64,000 nucleotides of DNA from assembly GCF_005281475.1 (NCBI RefSeq), contig NZ_CP040106.1, positions 4,616,501 to 4,680,500 of the forward strand, given 5' to 3'. Numbering within the stretch: the first letter of the stretch is position 1; every line of letters starts with the position of its first letter. The position numbers and the translations under genes are program-made. Of this stretch, positions 29,250-38,785 are shown piece after piece. The stretch comes from Echinicola rosea. GTDB taxonomy: Bacteria > Bacteroidota > Bacteroidia > Cytophagales > Cyclobacteriaceae. The notes under the pieces were generated by a model. The model saw only the letters and a program-made list of their open reading frames with translations. It did no database searches and was not told where the DNA came from.

Positions 29250-30314
29250 TCATCTCCCCCTAGCCTTCAGCCTCACCTGTTTTCCGTTGATCTCGTATTC
29301 GATGCCAAGTGTCCGTTTGATGCCTTTGAGCACATTTTCAAGTGATTCATTCTTATATTCTCCCGAGTAAGCCCATGTGTGTTTTAATCTTGGATCACAG
29401 TGCACTTCCACTCCGTACCAATCTCCGATCTTCCGGATGATTTCGTCCTTATCAGATTTTCTAAAAACCAATACCTTTTCCCGCCACCCCGTAACTTCCA
29501 ATGGGTCAAAACTTGTCACGGACCGATCTCCATTTTCACGGACACTTAACATTTCAGAAGGTTTGAGGATTACCTGGTTACCTGCTTCATCCTTTACTTT
29601 CACCTTACCGGAAATCAGGGCCACAGCCAATTCACCATTTTTGGGACTGCGTACATTGAATGTCGTGCCCATCACTTCTACTAGGGTACTGCCAAGTTCC
29701 ACGATAAAAGGCCTACCGTCTTTTTTGATATCAAAGAAGGCTTCCCCCTCGAGTTTTACCAGCCTTATGGAATCTGAAAAATGCTCGGGAAAGTATAGTT
29801 TACTGCTCGCATTAAGGTTTATGATACTGCCATCTCCCATATTGAGGGTCGATCGTACACCCGATGGGTTTTCGCTGATTTCCCAAGATACCTGTGGCAT
29901 ATCGGTAGCTTCTTCAGGCCTGACAATATACACCTGAATCACCACCCATGCACAAAATGTAAACAGTACTGCGGCGGCTACTTTTTGAAATCCAAACCAT
30001 GAACGCCAAGAAAATTTCTCTTGTACAGCTTCTTCCTCATTTTCTATTCGGGGATCCGATCGGAGTACATTCTCAAATATATCCAAGTAAGCACTGTCTG
30101 ATAACTGCGGCTTGTCCTCGTACGTCAGCGAACGGATGACAGATGCCGCTTCCATGACCATTTCCCGTTTATATGGGTTTTCAGCAATCCATTTCTCCCA
30201 AAAATGTCCCCCTTCCCCAGTCGGATTTTTGGCCCAAGAAATAAAAAATTCATCTGCCAAGAAATCTTCCAGTTCATAGTCCCGGTATTTCAATATGTTT
30301 TTATCCTTGTTCAT
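29250..30314 (-). CDS. FecR-family anti-sigma factor
   Basis: This 354-residue inner-membrane regulator holds the ECF sigma factor inactive until the SusC STN domain signals. The N-terminal cytoplasmic part is about residues 1-110. A single membrane span VAAAVLFTFCAWVVIQVYIV is at about 112-131. A periplasmic FecR domain follows, with SGVRSTLNMGDGSIINLNASSKLYFPEHF and VEVMGTTFNVRS. The DUF4974-type C-terminal domain includes the DKDEIIRKIGDWYGVEVHCDP stretch and ends VLKGIKRTLGIEYEINGKQVRL. It lies nine bases after the sigma factor gene. Confidence 0.95.
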   Translation of the reverse strand: MNKDKNILKYRDYELEDFLADEFFISWAKNPTGEGGHFWEKWIAENPYKREMVMEAASVIRSLTYEDKPQLSDSAYLDIFENVLRSDPRIENEEEAVQEKFSWRSWFGFQKVAAAVLFTFCAWVVIQVYIVRPEEATDMPQVSWEISENPSGVRSTLNMGDGSIINLNASSKLYFPEHFSDSIRLVKLEGEAFFDIKKDGRPFIVELGSTLVEVMGTTFNVRSPKNGELAVALISGKVKVKDEAGNQVILKPSEMLSVRENGDRSVTSFDPLEVTGWREKVLVFRKSDKDEIIRKIGDWYGVEVHCDPRLKHTWAYSGEYKNESLENVLKGIKRTLGIEYEINGKQVRLKARGR

Positions 30315-30323
30315 GTAGTTGGT

Positions 30324-30944
30324 TCACTTTTTTAGGAAGATACTTTTCAAACTGGCAAGCGCCCTGTAAACTAGCTTTCTGGCAGATTTGACGTCTGAAA
30401 AACCCATCACTTCTGCAATCTGGCCATAGCTCATTTCTTCTTCGTAAAGCAGCAACAGTGCTTGGCGTTGCCTTACGGTCAACTGCGCCAATGCTTTGTT
30501 CACCCGCTGTTGCTGTCGCTCACGGTATTCGGATTCTATCAGAATTGTCTCTGGAGAAAGTGATAGTGCGAAGGACTTTTTATCATGTACCTCATCAGCG
30601 TCTATAAGTTGGCCTCTTTCCTTTAATCTCTTGATGATTTCACAGCGAATACATTTAAATAGGTAGGACTTGATGCTACGGACTTCCCCAAGGCTTCCCC
30701 TCCTTTTTCTGAGGTATATAAAAAGGTTCTGAATACAATCTTCCACCAAATGGGCATCGCCACAGAATTGATAACCAAAAGCAAATAAATCAGAAGCGTA
30801 ATTTTTATATAGAAAACTGAAAGTGGACTCATTTCCTTTGTTAAAGGACCTCCACACCATCTCATCCGGCATTTCCAGGTACTCCTTTTCGGAATATCGG
30901 ATTTGGTTTTTTTCGGTTATTTCAGGTACTTTTTTGGGCTTCAT
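30324..30944 (-). CDS. ECF RNA polymerase sigma factor, Bacteroidota FecI-like type
   Basis: This 206-residue sigma factor has sigma-2 (about residues 35-100, FLYKNYASDLFAFGYQFCGDAHLVEDCIQNLFIYL) and sigma-4 (about 140-200, LAQLTVRQRQALLLLYEEEMSYGQIAEVMGFSDVKSARKLVYRAL). It is predicted to transcribe the SusC-SusD-sulfatase unit when released by FecR. It is the first gene of the minus-strand PUL run. Its own promoter should lie in 30945-31140. Confidence 0.95.
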   Translation of the reverse strand: MKPKKVPEITEKNQIRYSEKEYLEMPDEMVWRSFNKGNESTFSFLYKNYASDLFAFGYQFCGDAHLVEDCIQNLFIYLRKRRGSLGEVRSIKSYLFKCIRCEIIKRLKERGQLIDADEVHDKKSFALSLSPETILIESEYRERQQQRVNKALAQLTVRQRQALLLLYEEEMSYGQIAEVMGFSDVKSARKLVYRALASLKSIFLKK

Positions 30945-31247
30945 TTCAATTTTTATTTGGCTTTACGGCCTTCTTGTAACATAAAGAGATAGAAAACTCT
31001 ACAAACAACCCCATAAATCCGAAAAAAAATAGGGAAAAATAAAATTTTTATGTTTTACATAAAATGTAAACGTTTTCTTTAACGATTTAGCAACCTATAC
31101 AACCATTAAATACATCATTTTCAATCTATTTCCATACAAAAAAAAGAGGGAGCCGATCGGCTCTCTCTTTTTTTCCATTAGCGCTATTAATCTATCACTT
31201 AATCAAATCATTTCAAGTGTTTTACAAATCAAAAGAAAACTCCTTCC
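30945..31247. other. AT-rich spacer between the PUL sigma gene and the EPS locus
   Basis: There is no gene. It holds the putative promoter region of the sigma factor (minus strand) and the terminator hairpin at 31141-31174, downstream of the Wzi gene. No distinct -33/-7 pair could be fixed by eye. Confidence 0.55.
31141..31174 (-). terminator. Rho-independent terminator after the Wzi-1 gene
   Basis: A 12-bp stem centred on GATC (AGAGGGAGCCGA with TCGGCTCTCTCT, one G-T pair) is flanked by an A run on the left and a T run on the right, so it can work in both directions. It lies 74 bases past the stop at 31248 and closes the long minus-strand EPS transcript. Confidence 0.85.
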
Positions 31248-32948
31248 TTATTTCAATAAATACATCAAGCTCAAGTGCCCCACCAAATTATTCCTGTCCC
31301 ATCCCGGCACCCAGTATGTACCATCGTCACTATTCTCAAGGTACCATTTGTAATTTAGGGAATGGACATAGGTGAACTTGGCAGATACCAGAAAACGATA
31401 CACTTGCCAATCGGCTACAAAAGACGGCACCAAATCCACATACTTCCGCCTCCAATCTTTAATTTCCTCAAAACGCTTGTAATAGAAATCATTGTTATAA
31501 ACGATTCGCTCAAACTGGACCCCCAATTTGGTGAAATTTCTGTTCCAGCTCACTTCTGCAAAGATCACATTGCTCCCAGGCCCATTGCCAGCACCCAAGA
31601 CCTGGCCATTGTTGGTGTAGCCGTGGCGGACATATGGATGGGTGTACCAACTATCCTTTGCCAGAATATTTTCCCTGACCGTCTGTCCTGTTTGGGTGGT
31701 TTCAAATTGTACCCCCAGATACGTGTCTGGATCTTCCAGCTGGATATACTTGGTGAAGCCCAAGGTAAAAGCCCTGTCCAGGTCCGGATACATAATCATC
31801 TCCCGGAAGGTCTTGCTATTTCCATTGGTACCATATTCACCATAAAATTCAAACAACTTCCCCGGACTGGCCCACCTGAAATATCCCGAACTTAGTTGAT
31901 TACGTTGCTCCACGTCCATATCTACCACATCAGTAGGTCTTTTGCCGCTATTGAAAATGGGTAAATAGTCCTCGAAGCTATCCATATCCGCACGATACAT
32001 CTGCGAAACACTGCTATACCCTAAAGTCAATCCCGGCAACCATTTGGGCTGATAATTAATGGTAATTCCAGCCAAATATCGCTCATCGTCATCTCGTTTT
32101 GGAACATACAGGGGGGTCTGTCTGAAAACATAGTCTGAGCCGGGAGGAAGATAGCCAGAATTTCTCAGTCTTCCCGCGATCAACTGCCCCTCAAACCTAC
32201 CGATGCTTGTTTTGAATGGCCTGCTCGTCTCCAAAGTAGCATGCAAAAAGCCCGGGGCATTATTGCCCATAAGCAGGGAATTCCTCCTGCCCGGTCCCCA
32301 CCATATATTTTCTGAAGAAATCCCTATGGCCAGGTTTTTATAGTGGTATTTTAGATGGGATTGTCCTAGCAAATACTCCACATAGGCGTATGGTCCAAAC
32401 CGCTCGACGATATCGGAAGTATTCAGCCATTCATAATATTGATCCCAAGTGGATCCCCAGTGCTCCTGTGGAAACCCCTCGTAGGGCAAATTTTGTGCAG
32501 TCACCAACTCGGGCTGAAACTGCAAGCTCAACGGACCATATTCCATGTAAAAGCCGGCACTGATCAAGGTCTGCAAGCCCGTATTCGGGATCATTGCGCC
32601 ATCATTGACACCGAAGGCATAATCGGAATTGTAATGGCCTTTGATCATTTCGGGAAGCATTTTGATACTTCCTTTTCCACCATCAAAGGTCAAGGCGCGC
32701 TTTTGTCCGTAAAGCTCCTCATACCACCCATTCTTTTGGACTTCGGTAACCGTCAGATCAGTCAGTTTCGGAGTCAGTGGGAGTATGGTCAGCGAATAGT
32801 CCGGGTTAAAATTCCCGATCAACTGCTGCCGCCTTAAATATTCCTTCAGAAATGGTGCGTTCAAGTTGGTCGTTTGCCCATGGGCAAAATAGGCCATAGA
32901 TAACAGTAAAAGCGATAGTCCTATTCCCTTCTTAATCTTGATAAACAT
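31248..32948 (-). CDS. Wzi-family capsule assembly outer-membrane protein, copy 1
   Basis: This 566-residue protein of the Caps_assemb_Wzi family has a signal peptide (ending YFAHGQ) and is predicted to be an outer-membrane beta-barrel that helps attach or assemble polysaccharide at the cell surface. The family core GISSENIWWGPGRRNSLLMGNNAPGFLHATLETSRPF is at about residues 208-245 and YQPKWLPGLTLGYS at about 300. The copy at 61302-63029 shares the same motifs. This is the last gene of the EPS run and is followed by a clear terminator. Confidence 0.92.
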   Translation of the reverse strand: MFIKIKKGIGLSLLLLSMAYFAHGQTTNLNAPFLKEYLRRQQLIGNFNPDYSLTILPLTPKLTDLTVTEVQKNGWYEELYGQKRALTFDGGKGSIKMLPEMIKGHYNSDYAFGVNDGAMIPNTGLQTLISAGFYMEYGPLSLQFQPELVTAQNLPYEGFPQEHWGSTWDQYYEWLNTSDIVERFGPYAYVEYLLGQSHLKYHYKNLAIGISSENIWWGPGRRNSLLMGNNAPGFLHATLETSRPFKTSIGRFEGQLIAGRLRNSGYLPPGSDYVFRQTPLYVPKRDDDERYLAGITINYQPKWLPGLTLGYSSVSQMYRADMDSFEDYLPIFNSGKRPTDVVDMDVEQRNQLSSGYFRWASPGKLFEFYGEYGTNGNSKTFREMIMYPDLDRAFTLGFTKYIQLEDPDTYLGVQFETTQTGQTVRENILAKDSWYTHPYVRHGYTNNGQVLGAGNGPGSNVIFAEVSWNRNFTKLGVQFERIVYNNDFYYKRFEEIKDWRRKYVDLVPSFVADWQVYRFLVSAKFTYVHSLNYKWYLENSDDGTYWVPGWDRNNLVGHLSLMYLLK

Positions 32949-32980
32949 ACATCAGTTTTTCTTCTTATCATCCGGTAATG

Positions 32981-33634
32981 CTATTCTACCAGACTTACTT
33001 TGATTTTGGACAGTGACCAGCTCTCATCACATATCTGGGAACTGTTTAGGTGTTGTTGTACCGTTTTGTCCCCGCAGACTAGTGTAACCTGCCCCTCTTG
33101 GTGACGGATGATCTTTGAAATGCGGTACTTGGTCGTCCATCCTATGGAATCGGCATATTGGCAGAGCCCTGGAAGTTCGGTTTCCAGTGCGTCAGTTTTG
33201 GGGTCATGATGTCTTCCATAGGGATCTGGATAAGATTGGCTTAGGCACCAAGTGGACAGGCACGGTTGGTTCGAAAAAGTCGCGTTTACCAGTGCTTGGC
33301 CATCTACTTTCAGGTACCAAATATCGGGACCACCGGCAGGGCCGGCATTGCCATCCCAAGAATCATGAAGCAATACGTCCACCGTGACCTTTAGCATTTT
33401 GTGGGAAGGTAAATTGTCCACCTGCACTGCGATCTCTTCATTGTTATAATTGCCTAATACCGTCCCCCCATCAAAACTCCGCAACCTCCCGTTGCGGACT
33501 TCCCCGAGGTCTTCTCCGGAAAAGTCATTTTCATAAACCACCACCGCATCCACTGGTTCCACATCTTCTTGACAAGCCGTCAGGCCTCCAATCAGCCCCA
33601 AAAAGATCAAGCTGTACCATCCTATTCTTTTCAT
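32981..33634 (-). CDS. Cys-rich lipoprotein of unknown function in the EPS locus
   Basis: The family was not recognised. The 217-residue protein has a signal peptide with lipobox LTAC (Cys21). The body starts with VVVYENDFSGEDLG and has alternating beta-like strands, recalling a concanavalin-like jelly roll. Five further cysteines (QPCLSTWCLSQ, GLCQYA, LVCGDK, QICDES) could form disulfides. The ATG at 33634 is used, because the in-frame codon one step upstream is TTG. It lies between Wzi-1 (32 bases) and DUF4301 (21 bases), so it is probably co-transcribed with EPS genes. A glycan-binding role is inference. Confidence 0.65.
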   Translation of the reverse strand: MKRIGWYSLIFLGLIGGLTACQEDVEPVDAVVVYENDFSGEDLGEVRNGRLRSFDGGTVLGNYNNEEIAVQVDNLPSHKMLKVTVDVLLHDSWDGNAGPAGGPDIWYLKVDGQALVNATFSNQPCLSTWCLSQSYPDPYGRHHDPKTDALETELPGLCQYADSIGWTTKYRISKIIRHQEGQVTLVCGDKTVQQHLNSSQICDESWSLSKIKVSLVE

Positions 33635-33655
33635 CAAATTGTAATTTTGATTATG

Positions 33656-35170
33656 CTACACGTTTACTACTGGCTGGTGCTCGGTTCTCAGCAGGTCATT
33701 TATGGTCTTGACAGGAGTAAATGTCTCCAGCGGCACCTCTACAAAAATGGTATTCCAGTCAGACATGGCACCATTCCACAGCCCTGGCAATTCCAAGGCT
33801 TTTAGCGCTTTTCCATTCAGGGACTTTTCACTGATCAACCCTGCCTCTTGGTCGGCAAACTGCTGTAAGGAATAATTGCTGCCATCGCGCTTTTTAAGGG
33901 AACAAACCAAGTCCACTGGATTGAAGTGGGTACTTTCTGTCAACAGTGCCACTTGCTTTTCGGGATCGATCTGTGCCTTTTCGGCGATCTGGAGAGAAAT
34001 TGATCCATCAGGATTTTTGGCCCAAAATGGTCCTCCTCCCGGTTCGCCTGTATTCCTAACCATTCCACAAACACGAATCGGCCTTTCCAGCTTGCCCTTA
34101 AGGAAGGATCGTTGCTCCAGTAAAGCGCTGTCCCAGTAGCTTTCTGGCAGCACCACGCATAGTTCGCGCTGCAGAAAATCCTCAACTTCTGCTTTCACCC
34201 CATCCCCACCATCATTCAGGGCATCCACATAATCGAACACCTGCTTTTGGATGTTCAGGAGCAATCCGCCCATGGCCATTTTATATTCTTTTGAAATCAT
34301 ACTGGCCTTCTCTCCTGCCACGTTGTCAATGTTCTTGATATAAATCAAGTCTGCGTCGATTTCAGCCAGGTTTTCCAACAAGGCACCATGACCGCCCGGT
34401 CTAAACAGCAAGCTTCCATCATGCCTGAGAAAAGGGGTATTGTCCACGTTCACGGCAATGGTGTCCGTTGAGGATTTCTGCTGGGAAAAGGACACCTCGA
34501 ACGTGATATCATGGTCTTTTTCAAGAAGGGATTTTACACGTTTACATTCTGCTCTGAACCCTTCCAGATGCTCCTTGGAAACCGTAAAATGCAAATTCAC
34601 CTTCCCTCCTCGTCCCACTCCATATTCCAAGCCCTCCACGAAATGTTCGTGCACCGGAGTCCTTTCATGATCATCATATCGGTGAAATTTCAGCAAGCCT
34701 TTTGGTAAATTTCCATACCCCAACCCGTGGTCATTCAAAAATCTGGAAATGATCAGCTTAAAATCCTTGTCCTGCAGTGCCAAGCCTATGTAACTTCCGA
34801 TCTCCGCGAGGCTTTTATCAAGGTCCCCATAAAAGGGAAAGTGTTTGAGGTTTGTTATAAACTGCTCAGCATCTTGGTTATAAGCCAAGTATCCATCCCC
34901 ATCCAAAAATTCGAAGAGCTTTTTAAACATCCTTGATGCTGCTCCACTCGCCGGTACAAACTTGACAATATCGAGGTGATCCCTTTGCGCCAGATACTGT
35001 TCTCCCAGACGCTTGATTTGTCCTTCTGACAGGGCTGTAATCCCATCAGAAGCCTGCGCCGGACGGATGATGGACAAATAAGGAAAACCTATTGCAAATC
35101 GGTTGATCTGATCCATTACAGTAGGCAAGGATTTACCCTGAATAGATATCTTTTCTGATAATGCTTCCAT
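33656..35170 (-). CDS. DUF4301 family protein, possible nucleotidyltransferase-like enzyme
   Basis: This 504-residue protein matches the DUF4301 family of Bacteroidota by its layout. Visible conserved stretches are KFVPASGAASRMFKKLFEFLDG (an N-terminal G-A-A-S-R-M loop like that of sugar nucleotidyltransferases), LLKFHRYDDHERTPVHEHFVEG, LLFRPGGHGALLENLAEIDADLIYIKNIDNV and CGMVRNTGEPGGGPFW. The pattern of the first and third motifs resembles UDP-sugar pyrophosphorylases, but no reaction has been assigned. The start at 35170 (MEALSEK) is chosen over 35254 because the extra residues are low in similarity to the rest. It follows the UDP-glucose dehydrogenase gene. Confidence 0.85.
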   Translation of the reverse strand: MEALSEKISIQGKSLPTVMDQINRFAIGFPYLSIIRPAQASDGITALSEGQIKRLGEQYLAQRDHLDIVKFVPASGAASRMFKKLFEFLDGDGYLAYNQDAEQFITNLKHFPFYGDLDKSLAEIGSYIGLALQDKDFKLIISRFLNDHGLGYGNLPKGLLKFHRYDDHERTPVHEHFVEGLEYGVGRGGKVNLHFTVSKEHLEGFRAECKRVKSLLEKDHDITFEVSFSQQKSSTDTIAVNVDNTPFLRHDGSLLFRPGGHGALLENLAEIDADLIYIKNIDNVAGEKASMISKEYKMAMGGLLLNIQKQVFDYVDALNDGGDGVKAEVEDFLQRELCVVLPESYWDSALLEQRSFLKGKLERPIRVCGMVRNTGEPGGGPFWAKNPDGSISLQIAEKAQIDPEKQVALLTESTHFNPVDLVCSLKKRDGSNYSLQQFADQEAGLISEKSLNGKALKALELPGLWNGAMSDWNTIFVEVPLETFTPVKTINDLLRTEHQPVVNV

Positions 35171-35257
35171 AAATGTTAAATGCTTTAGTGGTGGTGTGGT
35201 CGTTAATGTGCTCGTCAACATCAGCCGCTCTGAGGTGTGGAAATAACAGTCCAAAAA

Positions 35258-35284
35258 GGAAAGCCCTTCAAAGAAAGACTTTCC
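35258..35284 (-). terminator. Probable terminator after the UDP-glucose dehydrogenase gene
   Basis: Arms GGAAAG and CTTTCC with an imperfect inner stem (12 bp, two mismatches) enclose an AAA loop. An A run on the left gives a U run in the minus-strand transcript. It lies 43 bases past the stop at 35327 and may separate the DUF4301-lipoprotein-Wzi genes from the rest. Confidence 0.6.
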
Positions 35285-35326
35285 CTCTCTGAACTAAACA
35301 CTTACAACACTCGGCTGAAAAAAATA

Positions 35327-36724
35327 TCATGCCGTCCCAATGGTATATACCCTGAAACCTATATCCCTTAACTTTTGCTTATCCAGCACGCTTCTTCCGT
35401 CAAAGACCTGGGCTGGCTTAAGCATATTGTCATATATTTTTTGCCAATCATAATCGATAAACTCATCCCATTCGGTCAGTACCGCTACTGCATGGGCACC
35501 TTTACAGGCTTCGTATGGACAGGGCTCAGCCTTCATGAGCTTTCTATTGTCCACCTTGTTTCTGGAATTAAGGTAGTCCAAATCGCTGTACATCTGTTCT
35601 TCCCTTACTTTTGGGTCAAACACCGTCAATTTGGCGTCCTCATTGAGCAGGTGATCTGCTACATAGATGGCAGCGGATTCACGGGTATCGTTGGTATCCT
35701 TTTTGAAAGCCCAGCCGAGAAATGCTATTTTTTTGCCGCTGACGGTATTGTATAGTGATCGGATGATATTTTTGGCAAACCTTCCTTTTTGGTGATCATT
35801 GATCTTTATGACCTGCTCCCAATAATCGGCCACGCTGGTCAGTCCATAGCTGCGACTGATATACACCAGGTTGAGGATATCCTTCTGGAAACAAGACCCG
35901 CCAAACCCTACCGAGGCTTTTAGAAATTTATTGCCAATTCTACTGTCCGTACCAATGGCCCGGGACACTTCGTTAATATCAGCTTCGGTACTTTCACAAA
36001 GCTCTGACAGGGCATTGATGGATGATACCCGCTGTGCCAAAAAGGCATTGGCGGTAAGCTTCGAAAGCTCGCTGGACCACACATTGGTCGTCAGGATTTT
36101 TTCCCTGGGCACCCAATGGGCATAGACATCCACAAGGGCCTCCATTGCTTCGCGTCCTTCCTCCGTAGAGATTTCACCTCCGATCAGCACCCGATCCGGA
36201 TCCATCAAATCTTCAATGGCCGTTCCTTCTGCCAAAAACTCGGGATTGGAAAGAATCTGAAACTTGGTACCGTTGCCGGTATTTTCCAGAATATCCCTGA
36301 TGGCTTCAGCTGTACGCACTGGCAAGGTGGATTTTTCTACCACGATCTTATCTGATTCGGCTGCTGCCGCGATCTGGCGGGCACATAGCTCGATCCACTT
36401 CAGATCAGCCGCTTGGCCTTTCCCTTCGCCATAAGTTTTGGTGGGGGTGTTGACGGAAATAAAGATCATATCTGCTTCCTGAATAGCCCCTTCCACATTG
36501 GTGCAGAATCTAAGGTTTCGCCCCCTAGCCTCGGCAACTATCTTGTCCAATCCCGGTTCGTACACCGGAAGATTGTCCAAATTCTCGTCATTCCATGCTT
36601 TGATTCTTTCTTCGTTGATGTCCACTACGGTCACATAGATATCAGGACATTTTTGGGCAATTACAGCCATGGTGGGACCGCCTACGTATCCGGCACCAAT
36701 ACAACATATTTTTTTTACTTTCAT
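35327..36724 (-). CDS. ugd: UDP-glucose 6-dehydrogenase (animal-type)
   Basis: This 465-residue cytoplasmic enzyme oxidises UDP-glucose to UDP-glucuronate with NAD+. The N-terminal Rossmann motif is [17 protein letters not shown]. The catalytic Cys278 is in [11 protein letters not shown], and [19 protein letters not shown] and [23 protein letters not shown] are conserved. The sequence resembles the eukaryotic UGDH type more than the short bacterial Ugd. UDP-glucuronate feeds the UDP-xylose synthase at 51905-52849 and the epimerase at 59116-60195, so the product is likely an acidic, xylose-containing polymer. Confidence 0.95.
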   Translation of the reverse strand: MKVKKICCIGAGYVGGPTMAVIAQKCPDIYVTVVDINEERIKAWNDENLDNLPVYEPGLDKIVAEARGRNLRFCTNVEGAIQEADMIFISVNTPTKTYGEGKGQAADLKWIELCARQIAAAAESDKIVVEKSTLPVRTAEAIRDILENTGNGTKFQILSNPEFLAEGTAIEDLMDPDRVLIGGEISTEEGREAMEALVDVYAHWVPREKILTTNVWSSELSKLTANAFLAQRVSSINALSELCESTEADINEVSRAIGTDSRIGNKFLKASVGFGGSCFQKDILNLVYISRSYGLTSVADYWEQVIKINDHQKGRFAKNIIRSLYNTVSGKKIAFLGWAFKKDTNDTRESAAIYVADHLLNEDAKLTVFDPKVREEQMYSDLDYLNSRNKVDNRKLMKAEPCPYEACKGAHAVAVLTEWDEFIDYDWQKIYDNMLKPAQVFDGRSVLDKQKLRDIGFRVYTIGTA

Positions 36725-36874
36725 TCGATTAATTAATTGATGGTTTTAAAAACAATGAACTAAACAGTAGCGCTGCAAAAACATTGGGGAATTCCATTAG
36801 GTATTCGGGTTATTGTTTTATGTAGAGGTTGAATCGATTCGTCTGTTGGTTATTCTCATTTGGCGGATGACTCA

Positions 36875-38749
36875 TTACCATTCCGATAATGGCTGCGAAG
36901 GCATTGGTGTCATGGAGGAGGATCCCGGAATAAGCAGTACCTCGATGGTTTCGGCACGTTCTTTTTCCACGCTTAGCTCAAACCCTACCAAACTAGCCCC
37001 CTTGTTTGGGGCATCGTAGCGGTTACTCCTGCTAGCAGGCCACACTTTTACCTCTGCGTCTTTGGGGGACTTCACCTCCAACTTCATCTCTTTGCCATCC
37101 TTCTTCAGGATGGCCACGTTTCCATTGGTGTCCACCTTAGCGGAGGTGACCATCTTCCAACGGATTTTTATTGGAGCTGATGATGCACTGATTTCGTCCT
37201 TTACGATGACGTGGTCGTCGTTCTTTATTCCTACACCCCGCGTGACACTTCGGTCTTTTCTCAGGAAAACATCCGAGAGGTCCCCTACCGCAAAGCGAAA
37301 ATCTTTTTGATCACTGTATTTCAACAATCTTGCTTTTCCGGTGACATCCATCAGCGAATCATCAATGGTGAGGGTATTGTGGCCGTGATTGCTGTACCTG
37401 AACACCGTCCATCGGCCACCTTGCTGGCGACTATCCCACAGGTCCACCTTCTTGGATGCCAAGGAGTGGTAATCCTGCATGCCCATATCCATCGCCCATC
37501 TCACGCCGTCAGACTCCAGCACAAAAGCCCCCATATCCATATGGGCGTGGTGTTCGCTGGCATTTCCCAATTTAAATCCCAGAAAAATCCCTTCCGGATC
37601 CTCCCATGAGCTCCGCATGGTCACTACTTCATTTTCTCCCGCTCCTCTCCAGGATCTGGAAGAAGGAGATGGTATGTCCCCGGGGGAAAATTCAGCTCCC
37701 AGCAATAAAACCGCAGGAAGCATCCTGGACTGACGGAGCTCTTTAAAGTCTTTCTGCTCCAGCACTTTCTTCTCATTCCAAAGCAACGAAGGATCTCCGG
37801 TATGGGCTGCCATCCAAAATATCGCTGGATTGAGGTAATGCTTCTCCAATGCGTCACTCCAATTAAATGTGCTGCCGGAATTGGCAATCATATGTAAAAA
37901 GAATTGGCCTGAGGCCATGAATCCTTCAGAACAGAACGATTCTACGGGCTCCTTTAGCAACGGTGCTAAGGCTTCCAGCATCAGTATATGATAGGTCGTG
38001 CCATAGGTCCAATACATCACGCCCTCTGGGAATACACCATTTTTACTGTATTTCTCCATCGGAAGGTGGCTGCTTTTCAGGGACCTTGCAATGGTTTTTG
38101 CTGCAAGTTGGGGCGCATCTTCATAAATAGCCATGGCTCCCCAGACCATGGCAGCATTGCACACTTGGTTCCAGTTATTGTCCAGTGTTAGGAACTGGTT
38201 GAATGTATTGTCATAAGATGGTTTTATCCCCTTTTTTATCAAGGCATCTTTTACTAATTGCCGCTCAGAGGGGTTCATCTCATCATACAGCCAATCATAT
38301 CCTATCGCTACGGCCATCGTCATTTCGGCCACATCCAAAAAAACCTTTGGATTCCAGCTTTCAAGGGTAGCGGCATGAGTGATTTCTTTGATTCCTCTTT
38401 TTGCAAAATCGGCATCTCCGCTAAACTGATAAGCATAGCTGAGAAAAAAAACCTTCCTGAACAATTCCCTCGCCTGTGGCAGCATCGTTTTTCCGCGAAA
38501 ATAAATCGGTGTGACAGGCTCATCAAACAGCCTCTCTGCGGTGCCCATCACCAATTTATCCAACTCCTGCCAGCAGTCCTCTGCTTCACAACTGGCCTTC
38601 ACCCTTCTTTTGAGATCCTCCGTAAGCAAAATACGGGGATGGGGCTGAAGCTGATCGGCTACTTTTAGCCCCTGTCCCCGGACAATGGGAGCCAATAGCC
38701 ATAAAGCCAGCAGCAAACAAACAGGTATGGTAGTCTCTGATCTTAGCAA
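36875..38749 (-). CDS. Secreted heparinase II/III-family polysaccharide lyase inside the EPS locus
   Basis: This 624-residue exported lyase would cleave uronic-acid-containing polysaccharide by beta-elimination. It has a signal peptide (CLLLALWLLAPIVRGQG), an alpha/alpha-toroid domain at about 40-370 (ILLTEDLKRRV, IGYDWLYDEMNPSERQLVKDAL, TLDNNWNQVCNAAMVWGAMAI, VFPEGVMYWTYGTTYHILMLEAL), and a C-terminal heparinase-type beta domain with LGNASEHHAHMDMGAFVLES and RYSNHGHNTLTIDD. The His and Tyr in these motifs are the expected catalytic residues. The only available start is a TTG at 38749, since a TAG lies just upstream. A role in trimming or release of the EPS is inferred. Confidence 0.85.
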   Translation of the reverse strand: MLRSETTIPVCLLLALWLLAPIVRGQGLKVADQLQPHPRILLTEDLKRRVKASCEAEDCWQELDKLVMGTAERLFDEPVTPIYFRGKTMLPQARELFRKVFFLSYAYQFSGDADFAKRGIKEITHAATLESWNPKVFLDVAEMTMAVAIGYDWLYDEMNPSERQLVKDALIKKGIKPSYDNTFNQFLTLDNNWNQVCNAAMVWGAMAIYEDAPQLAAKTIARSLKSSHLPMEKYSKNGVFPEGVMYWTYGTTYHILMLEALAPLLKEPVESFCSEGFMASGQFFLHMIANSGSTFNWSDALEKHYLNPAIFWMAAHTGDPSLLWNEKKVLEQKDFKELRQSRMLPAVLLLGAEFSPGDIPSPSSRSWRGAGENEVVTMRSSWEDPEGIFLGFKLGNASEHHAHMDMGAFVLESDGVRWAMDMGMQDYHSLASKKVDLWDSRQQGGRWTVFRYSNHGHNTLTIDDSLMDVTGKARLLKYSDQKDFRFAVGDLSDVFLRKDRSVTRGVGIKNDDHVIVKDEISASSAPIKIRWKMVTSAKVDTNGNVAILKKDGKEMKLEVKSPKDAEVKVWPASRSNRYDAPNKGASLVGFELSVEKERAETIEVLLIPGSSSMTPMPSQPLSEW

Positions 38750-38785
38750 GGTCTAGGGAATAGGAATACTAATGTATGTTGTTTT

